DNA of 56,500 nucleotides, taken from the NCBI GenBank assembly GCA_009760855.2, contig WPIO01000006.1:12388501-12445000 (forward strand). The letters run 5' to 3'. The notes beneath the pieces are model-generated. The model searched no databases. It saw nothing but the letters and a program-made list of their open reading frames with translations, and was not told where the DNA came from. This DNA comes from Cristatella mucedo. Lineage: Eukaryota > Bryozoa > Phylactolaemata > Cristatellidae. The translations under genes were made by a program, and so were the position numbers. Below, one piece after another: positions 1 through 12,385 of the stretch. Each line of letters starts with the position of its first letter. Position 1 is the stretch's first letter.

Positions 1-660
1 TGAAATACCCAGATAACAGGGACACACAGGGATGAAGGCTCTGGCACAGCAGCTGTGATGGAAGCACTAGCTGGGTCCTGAAGAGGCTAACCAGGCCACC
101 ACGAAGTCACAGCACGAGGTCAGTACGCCCACGAGCAGATGGAATGGCCTTTAGGTGTATTTTCGTAGGTCTCCCCAAGGTCTGCTTCTGTACAACTTAA
201 TTTAAAAAGTTGATTAGGCTTCAGCTTCCACTTAATGGCAGCAGATCAATCGACATTCACCATTACATGCTCTGCAGCAGCCGTCGAGATTAGGAAATAT
301 TATCCGTTTTCATCCGTCTGGCCACAAGCCCCGGGTTACACAACAAAAGTGGTACCTGCTTAATGCCGCCAATCCGCCGTTCTTAGCCAATCGCAACGGT
401 AGAGATCGCTTTCGAGTGCAGAAACTTGACGGCCGACATCCAGACCTGCATTCAGCAAAGCAGTCGAGCAGCAGCAGCAGACTGAGCTCAGCTGGTGTCG
501 CCGACTGCTGCTCATTTCTACAGCCACCACATCCTCTGCTGCTGCTGCTGCTACCATCCTTGACGACATTAGTGCTATCTTTACTTCCTCTGCTCTGGTG
601 ATTTCGGGCAACCCTAGGTAGTGACACAACTAGCACCTAGCTCAAGGAGAGGGCTTTCTT
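1..660. other. unique CpG-poor sequence, no gene seen
   Basis: No recognisable gene or mobile element. It holds short CAG and CTG runs near 471-482 and 537-552. The small open frames on both strands overlap each other and look fortuitous. Confidence 0.5.
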
Positions 661-661
661 C

Positions 662-800
662 CCCCTCTCCCCCTCTCTCTCTCTCTCTCTCTCTCTCACT
701 CTTGACGTGTCTCGTTCGACATTGGCTAATGCCAAGTTTAAAGTCCATTCTGCATCAGGCTACCGTACTCCTCTCTCTCTTTCTCTCTCTCTCTCTCCTT
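662..800 (+). repeat. two short CT microsatellites
   Basis: CT dinucleotide runs at about 662-698 and 768-798 are separated by some 70 bp of ordinary sequence. Leu/Ser-rich frames here are translations of the repeat. Confidence 0.9.
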
Positions 801-859
801 CTTCTCAGTCTGACGATCTCTCAAGTGATCGCTGACTTTCTGATCCCTAATGAAACTTA

Positions 860-1597
860 GCCCAACAAGCAGCTTCAAAGGAGAAGGTCAAACAGCAGCA
901 GCAGTGAGATCTCTCACCACCACGCCACCCCCTGCAGTAAGTCTACCAGTGCTGCCAGAAACTGGCTAGCAGCGATTGCGTCTCAAAAGACAGTATTATT
1001 GACGGTCATCCGACACCAACGGTTCGTTGGTAATTGACTCTTCTGCAAACTAGCAATGCATTAGTTTCACCTTTGTGTTGCCAGTCGAGGGCATAGACTA
1101 CCGTGCGTGTGCCCGGGGGCAGAAGCTGCCAACCCTCGGCTAGCCCAAAGGCGAGAGGGGCTGGAGTGCACCGGAGCACGCCCGCCTGCAGGCAGTCCAC
1201 TAATGAGCCCAGCATTGAACTTTACAGCCAGGAAAAAATGGTCCCTCAGCGTGCCGGGCCTCCGAGGCAACTAAATTAATTCTTTGCTGTAACAGAACAG
1301 CCCAATTAAGAAATGAAAGCTGGCTAAATCAGGCTGCAATAATGAATTTAGGTCTGCACCGGATTAGGCTGCTGCCGATCGAGGCCACTTCCTTTTTGCC
1401 ATGGTGGTTGCCCCAGTCTGGCTGGTACATCCGGCCAGGAAAAATGCTCCCACGAAGGCACGTGGCAGCAGCAGCAGCAGCAATGGGGGCCAAACGCCCT
1501 GCTGGAGCAGTAGTGAGCGATGGGTGCGATGCTGCAATCAGCAGCTGCTGCTGGCAGCAGTTCCACACAGTTACGTCTAGCCGAGATGCCGACGGGA
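860..1597. other. unique sequence with CAG/CTG runs
   Basis: No gene or element recognised. Short CAG/CTG runs occur near 893-904, 1468-1482 and 1540-1560. Confidence 0.45.
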
Positions 1598-1651
<54 letters not shown>

Positions 1652-1862
1652 TCTCTCTCTCCCCTCCCCCCTCTCTCTCTTTCTCTCCCTCTCTTCTCCC
1701 TCTCTTTTCTCCCCCTGCCTCCCCCTCTCTTTCTCTCCCTCGTTCTCTCCTCTCTCTCTCTCTCTCTCCCCCTCTCTCTCTCTCCCTCTTCTCTCTCTCT
1801 TTTCTCCCCCTGTCTCCCCCTCTCCCTTCCTCTCCCTCGTTCTCTCCTCTCTCTCTTTCTCT

Positions 1863-1902
<40 letters not shown>

Positions 1903-1905
1903 CCT

Positions 1906-1960
<55 letters not shown>

Positions 1961-2004
1961 CTCTCTCTCTCTCTCTCTCTCTCTCCCTCTCTCTCTCTCT
2001 CTCT
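1598..2004 (+). repeat. CT-rich polypyrimidine tract
   Basis: About 400 bp of CT repeat with CCCT, TTCT and CCCTC interruptions. It includes a partly duplicated block (a CTTCTC...CCCCCTG...CCCTC...GTTCTCTCC pattern near 1688-1755 and again near 1788-1850), which points to growth by unequal exchange or slippage. The long Ser/Leu-rich frames on this strand and the Arg/Glu-rich frame opposite are repeat translations and not genes. A homopyrimidine mirror tract of this length could adopt triplex (H-DNA) structure; that is inference. Confidence 0.95.
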
Positions 2005-2840
2005 GCCTTCTGCCGAAGCCTCTGTCAGCTCTCGGCCTTCGGAGCCGAGCAGCCGAAAAGTCTGAGCGGGGTGAAAACCTTACACCTGGATAGGCGAGCC
2101 GTCGGCAATAGGACACAGGAACCGCAGGTATGTGGAAAACGGAAACCGGATCTGGGCTTTATCTGGACTGCCTGCGGTTCACCTGTCTAGTGCGAACGAG
2201 CGAGTGGTGGCTGGCGGCGCGGTCGACGTCTAGCGAGACCGTGGCCGCTCTGGTCTGCACTCCGCACCTTGGACTCGGCTCGGCTGCAAAAGGCTCCTAG
2301 CAGCTTCTTTGAAGCCGTGCGTCTGCCAAAGGCAGGAGGCTAGCTTGCACTGACGCAGCTCGGCAAGCGCGGCAGCTCTAGCGCTGGAGAAGGACGGAGT
2401 GCTTCTGAGTGAAAGCCTCCCTTAAGTGTCTGTGCACGCAGGCCCCCAGGCCTCGTAAGAGGTCAGCTGGCGCCTGAGAGCCTGCACTTGTGGCACCTCG
2501 GCGGCCGCCCCCCTGCCGGCCGGCCTCCGAGACGGCTGCATTGCTGACGGCCGAGTAGCGGCGAATCAACTGAAAGATAGCAACAGCACTGCCGAATCTT
2601 CCGGCTTTGTCACCACTCGAGCCGGCCGAGTGAGAGCTGCAGCCTATTTCAGAGTTCGTGGCCTTGCATCAAGGCCACGCCAGCATTCGAGCGAATTGAG
2701 AGCGCCGAGCCTTCGCGAGCAGCAGCAGGCGATTTGAGCATCGGACCGCCGAGCAGTAGCGTCAGACGACCGGCCGGCCGGCTGCAGACTAAGCTAGCCA
2801 CCGGCAAGCACTGCAACCTATGCAGCCTACGCTGCTGTCG
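2005..2840. other. GC-rich unique sequence, no gene seen
   Basis: Moderately GC-rich sequence between the CT tract and the LINE end. No known protein or RNA is recognised. Confidence 0.4.
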
Positions 2841-3475
2841 ACGTCGTGAGAGTGGCAGCTGTCACATCACGCCACTTATAGCTGACCTGCACTGGCTCCC
2901 AGTCAAGCGACGAACCGACTTCAAGGTTTTGTCACTCACTTTCAGGTCCCTTCATTCTTTGGCTCCAGCTTACCTATCAGATCTACTCCACCAAAAGGCT
3001 AAGCGTCGTACCACCCGCTTTTCTGAATTTAATCGTTTACCTACAGCTTATACAAGACTCAAAACTTTTGGAGGCCGTGCCTTAAGTTCGTATGCTACCA
3101 AAGCCTGGAACTCACTTCCGACTGGTGACACGTCATCCCCTGACTTGACCATATTTAAAATGAAGCTAAAACGCATCTATTTATCACAGCATTTTGTGGG
3201 CACATGTGATTCGTCATTTATGTGCTTATGCGTGCTTACTCTGTTAGATGCTGCCACTAAACACACTTGCATGCTGACCCTGTTCATGTCACCCCTAACC
3301 ATGTTATTCTTGTTGTTCATTGAGCATGCTACCACTAATCATTTGATCGTGCTTCCTTTGCAGCAATTAAAAAGCACCTAGAAAGAGATTGAGATCTCTG
3401 AGGGCACTTTATAAAAATCTCTGAGAGCGCTTTATAAAATGTATTATTATTATTATTATTTTGTTGCATGCTTAG
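2841..3475 (+). mobile_element. L2-A LINE, 5'-truncated 3' end
   Basis: This is the 3' end of a non-LTR retrotransposon of the L2/CR1 type. The frame that ends at 3381 encodes the region after the reverse transcriptase: a [16 protein letters not shown] block, then APAYLSDLL, then AWNSLP near its middle, a series shared with the other L2-A copies in this window. A 3' UTR follows, with the hairpin-type tail (around 3367-3435) and an ATT run at 3442-3462. The reverse transcriptase core and endonuclease are missing, as expected from 5' truncation during target-primed copying. The 215-codon frame runs upstream of the LINE into unrelated sequence, so its start at 2734 is not biological. It is one of about ten L2-A copies here. 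Confidence 0.9.
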
Positions 3476-3890
3476 GCTGACGCATTAAACGCCAATAGTC
3501 AGGGAGCAGTCAGGAACTGTGGGATTGGAAAACAGCTGAGCAGCGTCCTACGGCGCTACATGTAGAGGCAGTTATAGATCAAGAGGTCGGTACGTTTTAC
3601 CCATCTGATTTTTCTACGATCTTCATGACACTTAAAGACAATTTTTCGTAAGAGTGCTCTGCTTTCTATCTTTATGTTACTAAAGATACTTCACATTCTG
3701 CCATTTTATATACACAACAGGACCACACATCACTGACTGGTATAGGTAATAGATTAATATAATATATATAATATATAGTATAATATAACTGCCTGCTGAT
3801 TGCGAATGTGACCACCAGTCATGTGACCACCAGTCATTTGTTCTTCTGCAAAGCGTCTGGAAAGACATTCAGTACTCGGAGGGTGCTGCT
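3476..3890. other. AT-rich spacer
   Basis: No gene seen. An AT-rich stretch of TA-type repeats lies at about 3756-3786, just before a SINE-B copy. Confidence 0.45.
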
Positions 3891-3892
3891 AT

Positions 3893-4075
3893 ACACACAT
3901 ATTGTTATTATTCTTTTATACGTAATATATAATTCATTATTATAGCATCCTAAGAGAACTGAATCTCTATCCAGGCGCTTCACATATGCTGCAGACCTTG
4001 AACCTACGACCTCGATCGTTAAAGGCAAGCAACTTAAGCCCTTGGCCAAGCCAGGGCTTAAGGTGACTACATACA
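3893..4075 (-). mobile_element. SINE-B copy (tRNA-derived, L2-like tail)
   Basis: Read on the minus strand, a Pol III A-box-like stretch (TGGCTTGGCCAAGGGC) is followed by a B-box-like GGTTCAAGGTC, then the tail block GTGAAGCGCCTGGATAGAGA, a TTCTCTTAGG segment and an AT-rich end. The tail resembles the last 60 bp of the L2-A LINE. The copy has diverged from those near 47.8, 50.3 and 56.1 kb. Confidence 0.7.
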
Positions 4076-4079
4076 GGAT

Positions 4080-5292
<1,213 letters not shown>

Positions 5293-5395
5293 AGCAGCCG
5301 CCCCGGTGACTGCTGTGCGGACGAGGTTGCCCTCAAGGGGTGGTTATATCGACGGCTGCCAGTGCGCTGCTGCCGCTAATGCTGCAGTTGCCGCT

Positions 5396-5545
5396 GTTCC
5401 ACTGCTGCTGTTGCTGCCACTGCTGCTTTTGCTGCCACTGCTGCTTTTGCTGCCACTGCTGCTTTTGCTGCCACTGCTGCTTTTGCTGCCACTGCTGCTT
5501 TTGCTGCCACTGCTGCTTTTGCTGCCACCGCTGCTGCTGCTGCTT
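5396..5545 (+). repeat. 18-bp CTG-rich minisatellite
   Basis: About seven tandem copies of an 18-bp unit built from CTGCCACTGCTGCTTTTG, flanked by plain CTG runs. Unit length is a multiple of three, so every frame stays open (Leu/Pro, Cys/His or antisense Gln-rich). That explains the long frames here without a gene. Confidence 0.9.
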
Positions 5546-6777
5546 CCCAGCCACCACCACAGAGGTTTCTTGCGACAATGGCAAATGGGTGCCGTTATTA
5601 GCCGGTTCCCTGGGGGACAGCGCATACTGTCGGCAATATGCTGGTTTAATTGGCTGGCCTTTCACTGAGGACAGGCCAGATCTGGTGCATGCCCGACTAA
5701 CCTCACACTTTCGAGGCGTTGAATTAATTAAAATTCAAATCTTGCGAGTGGGGCCCCGAGTGGCCGCCGGAGGGCGCCGAGCTGCCGCCGCCGCCAGCAG
5801 CAGCACGTGGCGCCTCAGTCGGCCTGGCCGCACCCTTGCGGCCTCAAGCTGCAAACTGCAGAGGATCGAAGGAGGACAGGAAGTCTCTTTGCTCTATTCA
5901 CTCTGACAGCCGCCTTCTGATCACCCGCTTCCTCCCGACACCGACAACCATCTCCATCCGACTGAAGCATCGTCCTTAACGGCTTCGCCGCTTCGTATAA
6001 AAGGTGCAGTTTTTCGTAGAGTGCTCCCATTGCTGCAGCTGCCTCCCTTGATCTTAGGCCGAGACAGCGATCAGCAAGCGTCAATCCCTGTCACGTAGCT
6101 TCGGACGACAGCACTCGGGCCGACCACAGAAGCAGTGGATGGAGACGGGGGCTATCCTATGCTACTTCACACGTGACTCGGCAGAACTCATGGCTGCTGA
6201 AAGCTGCCGACAAGAAATCCCCTGTTTAAGAAGCTGCACTGAAGCCGTAAGCAGGATGTAGTTGATACTCTGGAGCACCACCAGGCTCGGTACACCTCAA
6301 GCCGACCGGATTTCCAACCGTGGGTGGGACCGGCACAGTGCCCCTCTGCTGCCATGGTGCCCCTCTGCTGCCACAGCTCCCTTCTGCTGCAGCACGACGA
6401 GCTCTGCTCCAGCTCTGCGAATTCAGCGTGCTGCAGGTGCTGCTGCATGCATGCACGAGAGAGCACCACCTGCAATCTAGGCACTTGCATGTGGCGATAC
6501 AACAGACCAGCTCACGCCATTCTGGCGCACAGTATTCGCGTGTAGTCATTGTCGCAAGTCACTGGTTCCGTCACAAAGTTTAGGCGCCACCAGCATTTGT
6601 TGCACGTGCTCAAGAACTGGCACCTTTACGAGACCGTGTTTTCGGCCTGGTTGTGTCCGGAAGTAGAGGCCGCACACTGCATTTGTAACGACAGTGACGA
6701 CAGTAATTTCTTTTTTGCGCTTTTGATCCCCACTGTTCGTCACAGGTTCGTCGTTTAATGCTTAACAACTTAATTAA
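5546..6777. other. unique sequence, no gene seen
   Basis: No gene recognised. It contains short GCC/GCAGCAG runs near 5785-5805, a TATAAAAG motif at 5996-6003 with no supporting gene downstream, and CTGCTGCC runs near 6345-6375. Confidence 0.4.
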
Positions 6778-6925
6778 ACATGGCAGCACATCGCCACATA
6801 ACCCCGGTCGTGGGTTGGAGTCCTGCAGCAGGCAATGCTATATTATCCACTGTAAGAGTTGGCGATAGCCGTTAAGGCTCTTCTGCCCACAATATAACTG
6901 AGGCTATTAATTCAGCTAAACTTTT
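6778..6925 (+). mobile_element. SINE-A copy, diverged
   Basis: It carries the SINE-A B-box region (GTCGTGGGTTGGAGTCCTGC), the body block GGCGATAGCCGTTAAGGCTCTTCTG and a decayed end that includes GAGGCTATTAATTCAGCTAAA. The 5' A-box part is poorly preserved. Orientation comes from the B-box and body order. Confidence 0.65.
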
Positions 6926-7860
6926 CTTTACTTTATGTGCACATGCAAATGTCTGCACTTTGTGAATGCTTGCTGCTTTAACCATACTTTTCTTTTTAGT
7001 TATGATAACAAACTAGTAGGCGCTTCACGTGCACCTTGATACAAGTTCGCTGTGAAAGTGACATGTAAGTATTTGCGATTAATTAATTAATTAAGGTTTA
7101 TGTGAGTGTACACAGAGAGCTCTTAGGATTAACCCTCTCTTACTTGAATTGCTTCGAGTTGTAAATTGCCTGTGTTGAAATTAAGCTCTCCCGAGTCGCT
7201 ATACAAACAATCAGTTACCATAATTTGAATTAAATTGAACGACAAGACAAGCCTTATGACTATGGATTTACCTAGCATCGCCGAGGAACAAAAAAAGCAC
7301 CATCCTCAAAATTGTCTCCGCTAGCACGTCATCTCCGGTACCTCTACACAACAGAGTCTAAATGACCTTTAGCTGGATGACCGCAATAGCTTGCTCCACA
7401 GTCAGCCTGCCAAGTATTTCTGCAACAATTTGGAGTGCACAGAAAAAAGGAATTCCTCAGCAAAACAAGTCCTTGCGGTTTGTGATACGACTCTAATCTT
7501 ATTTCTAGACAATATGTCTTCGAGATCCCCGGTCGCCTACCTTAGTAGAAGTTTTGCAACACATCGAAGCCGTGAAACACATGCAGGTGCAGACTCGTGT
7601 ATGTTTCAATCTGTATGATGTCAAGAGCTTTTTCGAGACTACCTAAGCCCCCCAGGGGTACATCGCAAGAAGACACAGAGCGGTTGTTCGAGTAGAAGGC
7701 CAACCTTTATTGCCTAGGGGCAGCCACTGCCTAAGATCAGGTAGCTGAATCAGCCGACCTTCACTTTTTACCTCTCAACTGACGCCGAGCAATAAAGCAG
7801 TCATGGCTGGCATCCAGTCCGAAGCCACCACCCTTAACAGAACATAACACGGTCTTATTG
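6926..7860. other. AT-richer unique sequence
   Basis: No gene or element recognised. A TTAA/ATTA-rich patch lies near 7078-7096. Confidence 0.4.
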
Positions 7861-7865
7861 GGCCT

Positions 7866-7946
7866 GTTAAAGCACCTAGAAAGAGATTGAGTTCTCTGAG
7901 GGCGCTTTATCAAGTGCATTATTATTATTATTATTATTATTATTAT
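7866..7946 (+). mobile_element. L2-A LINE 3' tail only
   Basis: Only the terminal hairpin-type tail (from AAAGCACCTAGAAAGAGATT) and a (TTA)n run of about nine units are present. It is an extreme 5' truncation. Confidence 0.85.
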
Positions 7947-7949
7947 GTG

Positions 7950-9040
7950 CAAATGCAAGCAGCAATAACCCTCACTTCTGGATGTCATTGCCAAGTTCAA
8001 AAGGCCTTTTTTTCTGGCAGGAACCTATCATATCATATCACCAGCAGCACTAGTCAGTACTAATCATTTCTTATGTAGTATCGTCTGACCAATGGCATTC
8101 CCCCGAATTCCCCATATCCAGAAGCCTGGCGTAGCAATGCACCAGTTGCTCGTCATTTTCCAAGCAAACTGAATTTCGTGCTCAATTGCTTGCCCTCGCA
8201 AATGAGCCGGACTGTCCTTGAATGCTCGCCGCCTTTAACAGCTACGATTGCACTCAAATAACCTTTCCTGCTCAACCAAAATTCTGCAGAGGCATCTGTC
8301 GATTTTGTCGGCACTTACAGGCTTGTGCCTCAGAATGTGGCCGCTAGTCATCCTTCCCTTGTTCACCCTCTCTCCCTGACTACCGCCTCACATATGTTTG
8401 CTGCATGACTGCAAACCGAACAAGCTCTTTGCCCGAACGGCAGCTTCGGATAACTGGGTGTGCCCCAAGCCGTAGAGCCTGCCTCGTCAGCGTGCTGCAG
8501 CTGCGTCCTGGCCTGGCAGCAGTGCTCGCCGGAGACGTGCAGCTGACGGCAGGACAGGGCAGGGCAGATAGGTGCAGCTGGTACAGCAGGCAGGTGGCTG
8601 CAGCTCTTTCAGAGCGAATACCAGCGCACCAGCCAGGGCCACGGTTGGAGGGAGAGTATAGTCAATTCTGATCTGAGCACTGCTTTGATTTAAGTCGTGC
8701 TGGTAATATGTATGCCACTCGCTTTGCGTCTCGCTTTCATTCTCGGCAGGATAAACAAACGGTCAGCTGATGCAGCAGCCTCGGTTAAGTGGCGTCAAAA
8801 GAGCCGGCAATAGCGATTGCTCCGAATTGCAGTGGCCAATGAAGGATCGATTGCCTTCCGAAAGACTCGACTCGTACTCACGACCTTGTCGTCACGTACT
8901 AACACTTCACCAATAGGCCAAGACTCAGATCTTAGAGAGTTCAATAAACCTAGCTACTGCCAGAAGGTTGCTCTTATTCTACGATCGGTAAAGGTCAAGG
9001 CTGACTTAACACCATTTAAGCAGCGACAGATGAGCAAGCC
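7950..9040. other. unique sequence, no gene seen
   Basis: No gene recognised. A GCAGG/CAGCTG-rich stretch lies near 8505-8610. Confidence 0.4.
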
Positions 9041-9041
9041 T

Positions 9042-9118
9042 TAATAATAACAATAATACACTCGATAAAGCGCCATCAGAGAACTCAATCTCTTTCTCGG
9101 TGCTTTACATTTGCTGCC
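9042..9118 (-). mobile_element. L2-A LINE 3' tail only
   Basis: An AAT-rich run, then the reverse complement of the L2-A tail (TAAAGCGCC...AACTCAATCTCTTTC...GCTTTACATTTG). No coding part is left. Confidence 0.8.
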
Positions 9119-9347
9119 TTGCCGGGCTCTCAACCAACCACTCAAACAACCACCTGGCTTGTTGCAGAATAATCGGTTGGACCGTAGCCCGGCATTTTTA
9201 TAGACCGTCTAGAAAAAGTCACCGTGGTGCAAAACAGGCCCGGTACGACCGGACGAAAGTTTTGGCTGAAATATTTTAGGTCCAATCTTGATTCCCGAGG
9301 CAGGTGTGCAAAGCTTTTGCTCGCCAGCTGAGGTGTATGACAGGTGG

Positions 9348-9355
9348 CTCTAAAG
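9348..9355. repeat. 8-bp target-site duplication, left
   Basis: CTCTAAAG, repeated exactly at 9544-9551, flanks the SPIN-like MITE. Eight bases is the duplication size made by hAT transposases. Confidence 0.9.
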
Positions 9356-9543
9356 CAGTGGTTCTCAACCTGTGGGTCGCGACCCCTTTGGGGGTCGAAC
9401 GACCCTTTCAAAGGGGCCGCCAAAGACCACCGGAAAACAATCATTTTCCACATTTCGCACACGATAATGTTATGGTTGGAGGTCGCCGAAACACGAGGAA
9501 CTGTATGAAAGGGTCGCGGCATTAGGAAGGTTGAGAACCACTG
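9356..9543. mobile_element. SPIN-like hAT MITE, 188 bp
   Basis: A complete non-autonomous hAT element. Its ends are perfect 16-bp inverted repeats, CAGTGGTTCTCAACCT at the left and the reverse complement at the right. Exact 8-bp duplications (CTCTAAAG) flank it. The subterminal sequence (GTGGGTCGCGACCCC on one side, GGGTCGCGGCATTAGG on the other) matches what I know of SPIN (Space Invaders) elements, a hAT family spread by horizontal transfer among tetrapods, a blood-feeding bug and a pond snail. There is no transposase; the interior is only about 120 bp, so it must have been moved by an autonomous relative elsewhere. Orientation relative to a full SPIN was not determined. The intact ends and duplication suggest a fairly young insertion. 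Confidence 0.85.
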
Positions 9544-9551
9544 CTCTAAAG
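9544..9551. repeat. 8-bp target-site duplication, right
   Basis: CTCTAAAG, identical to 9348-9355. Confidence 0.9.
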
Positions 9552-11408
9552 GGTGCGATTAAGAGCTGCCTGTACTTAACTCGGCAATGCGGTGGTGGCA
9601 GCAGCAAATGGCCACCGTGACTTTCGCATTTGACAATCAAGATAGCCGCCTGGTTTCCTGGTTCTTCCCGAATGATATACGACCAAACGTTATAGAGGTA
9701 TCTGGCTGCAAGGCTGAGGGAGGACACGGGAGACAGGGCAGGCAAAACCTCGCACGGCCTGCCTATCGGGTTTGTGCAACCACACGTTTTGACTTACGGC
9801 TATACTTTGACCTTGAGTGGACATGCAAGCCGACGATGTTGTCAGTCGAAGTATGACGTCATCCAGTTCTGGCTGTTGATGGCTGCAAGCACCCCAACTA
9901 GTTGAAATAGCTGAGCGATTGGGTGTGGGTGGTTTATATGGACACGGTTTCCTTGCTTTCGGTTATTCTACAGAGTAGTTTGTAATTATTATTGACCGGC
10001 AGGGCTCATGCTTTCATGCTATTCTCAAGAAATTTCCAATCGGTCGTCAGCAGGAAGCATAACTTGTAAGCCCTTTAAGTGAGAGACCTGTGTAACCAAT
10101 TGAAAAAGACCTTTCATGTTTTACCCAACTGGGGTCTTGGTGCTGCAGCAAAGGGGTGCCGCCGACCTCTGGAACTGACCGTGAAGCTGCATGCAAAAGG
10201 TGCACAGCACCAGTAAGAACCTCTACATCGCCATTTAAAAATGGCACCATTCACCTCTCAGCAAACACTGTGGAGGCCTAAAGGACGGCTCATAGGTCGG
10301 GCTACAGAGGCGGTCGGCTGGGCTGCCTCAACCAAAATTGAAGCCCTCTGAGCTCTATTTAAAGGGCTGCCAAGCGCTGGTCGACTTCACGCTCTTCAAA
10401 TTGGGCTTTCAGACCGTTTCTGGGTGGCTTCTTCTTCTCAAGAGTTCTTAGGGGTATCCAAAAATGGCAATTTAATTTCTTTTATATAAGCCACGGGACC
10501 ACAGTCTGGGCAGCTCAACTTCTGCTAGCTGCTTCAGGCCGTTTGTCCATGCTACCGATTCTGTTAGATGGAGATACATAAGCCGGCAGGTGGCCTCTGG
10601 GGCACACCGCAGCAACTTCAAACTCCTCCGAAAGCAAGTGAGGAGACTGGTGGGCCGGGTCTGTCGAGCGGCTAATCTTAAGCATGCTGGACTCGGGGTA
10701 TCCAAGCAGCTGCAGACGAATTCTTCTTTTGGTGGCGGATCGCAAGAGGCTTTAGAGAGGCTTGCCGACGACCCGTCGGAGGCAGCAGCAGCAGCGGCTG
10801 CTGCTGCTGCGGCAGCAACAGCAGCAGCAGACTTCCCTCGACTCTCTGTGAATAAGGCAATAGCTAACGCAGCGAACGGTTGAATGTAAGTACGAGTTAA
10901 AATGACAAGTTGCCCGATGGACAAAAGAGCTTTTGAGAGCAGACTTCGAAAAAGAGTCCTGCAAACGCCACTGCCCTCAAGGTGGAGATGCGATAGCCCA
11001 AACCATTTCATAATCTTGGCTGCATTGTTACCTCTCCGGTGGCTGCCGCGCCGCAGCAAACATGCTACCCCGAACGTGGCTCCCTGCCTTCGACAGCCTG
11101 CTGCCGTTCTCTGGTCTTTTCGAAAGTTTTGCCTTCTCATGCAATCGACAGCAATCGACTGAAGCAGTCCGGGCCAATAGAATGTGCAAATTATTGTGGG
11201 TGACGACAGGGTAGTGTAATATGCAATTCAAGTTTAAGCTTGGCGCAGCCGATTTCTGGTAGACTTGTAGGGGATTGTAGTTTTGATTGGCGTCTATGCA
11301 GCCTATTCGCCTGAGAGCTTTGCACCACCATTTTCCGGTACGGTCAATTTTGGCTCAATTTGAACGAATCGCGGTAATTCGTTGCACCCAGTATTGGCCA
11401 TTGAAGTT
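9552..11408. other. unique sequence with a GCA cluster
   Basis: No gene recognised. A GCAGCAGCAG/GCTGCTGCTG cluster lies at 10781-10830. It makes short Ala, Leu or Gln runs in overlapping frames on both strands. The 222-codon minus frame (10472-11140) and the plus frame at 10590-10883 overlap and neither resembles a known protein. Confidence 0.4.

Positions 11409-11409
<1 letters not shown>

Positions 11410-11475
<66 letters not shown>
11410..11475 (+). repeat. (CAG)22 trinucleotide repeat
   Basis: A pure run of 22 CAG units. It sits in an open frame that would give polyglutamine on the plus strand (11287-11538), polyalanine or polycysteine opposite. The run is followed at once by GTAAGA, so its last unit forms a CAG/GTAAG 5' splice-donor consensus. 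No flanking exon is recognised, so coding use is unproven. Confidence 0.95.
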
Positions 11476-11476
<1 letters not shown>

Positions 11477-11521
11477 TAAGATACCACCTACCAGGTGCTG
11501 GTGCAGGTGAGATACCACCTA
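11472..11521 (+). repeat. duplicated splice-donor-like motif
   Basis: Two 19-bp copies at 11472-11490 and 11503-11521 differ at one base: GCAGGTAAGATACCACCTA and GCAGGTGAGATACCACCTA. Each has the form of a metazoan 5' splice site (CAG/GTRAG). Whether either is used is unknown. Confidence 0.6.
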
Positions 11522-12385
11522 GCGGGCTCCCTACTTGACACCTACTAGCAATTAGAGGTCTCTGCACATGCCCATTAACCAAAGCTTTATCGTCCCAACC
11601 CACTACCTCCACCTTGCCCATGCATTCCGTGACAGCAGCCATTTGTCAGAAACCGGATTAACTGCAGCCGATGGCTACAGCACTTGAGCCCATTGGCCAG
11701 TGCTGGCACATGCACAACTGGGCATGTAAGGGGGAACAGCAATCGGCCATCCCCTTGTCGAATTAGCATGCAACCATTTGAATACGACCCGACTAAGTCA
11801 TTTTGATGCCACGCACTGCTGTCTGCCTCTACCAGCCGGGAGGCCTACACGAATACCCCACCCACGGTTTGTGTCAAGCATGATCCTCAACTCCATCGGG
11901 GTTCGTGCCAAGCTAAGAGGACGGCATGCATGATAGGCACCTCAGCAAAAATAGAACTGAAGACTCTCGATCTCTCAAGCTTCGCGAGCTTCCGGTTCGC
12001 TCAGGATGGCCACGGCTGGCCCCTTGCCATAAGCTGCCCGGAGTGCTAATTGCCATCTAGACCCAGTGCTGAGTCAGCAATCCCAGATTGGGTATTTCGC
12101 CTGCATTCTCGAACTGGCATGCTTACTTACGGAGGAATGTCAAGAAAATACCTATAAAACTTGTCCGACAATCAAATGTGTGTTGATGGTATCTTTGGTA
12201 TGACTTTCGAAAGACAAATTTGTTAGAGCTGAGATCAGGAGTTATGACGACTTTCACATGAAAGGAAAAATCGGTTATGCCACCACGCCTAACCCGGATG
12301 TAAACCGGAAGCGATAAATCTACAAATAAAAGATTTACCCATCTCTGAATCATATGCGACTTGTATCCCAACTTGTCGAATCTTA
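11522..12385. other. unique sequence, no gene seen
   Basis: No recognised gene. An 82-codon minus-strand frame at 12123-12371 abuts the fold-back element but resembles nothing I know. Confidence 0.4.

Noticed and set aside
1342-2190. 282-codon Ser/Leu-rich frame and its Arg/Glu-rich antisense (1577-2116)
   Set aside because: Both are translations of the CT tract. Similar frames at 4957-5668, 12758-13444, 16276-16629, 17090-17796, 23962-24234, 32480-33411 and 48424-49430 are rejected for the same reason.
5996-6003. TATAAAAG as a core promoter
   Set aside because: An isolated motif with no open reading frame, start or initiator downstream that I could defend.
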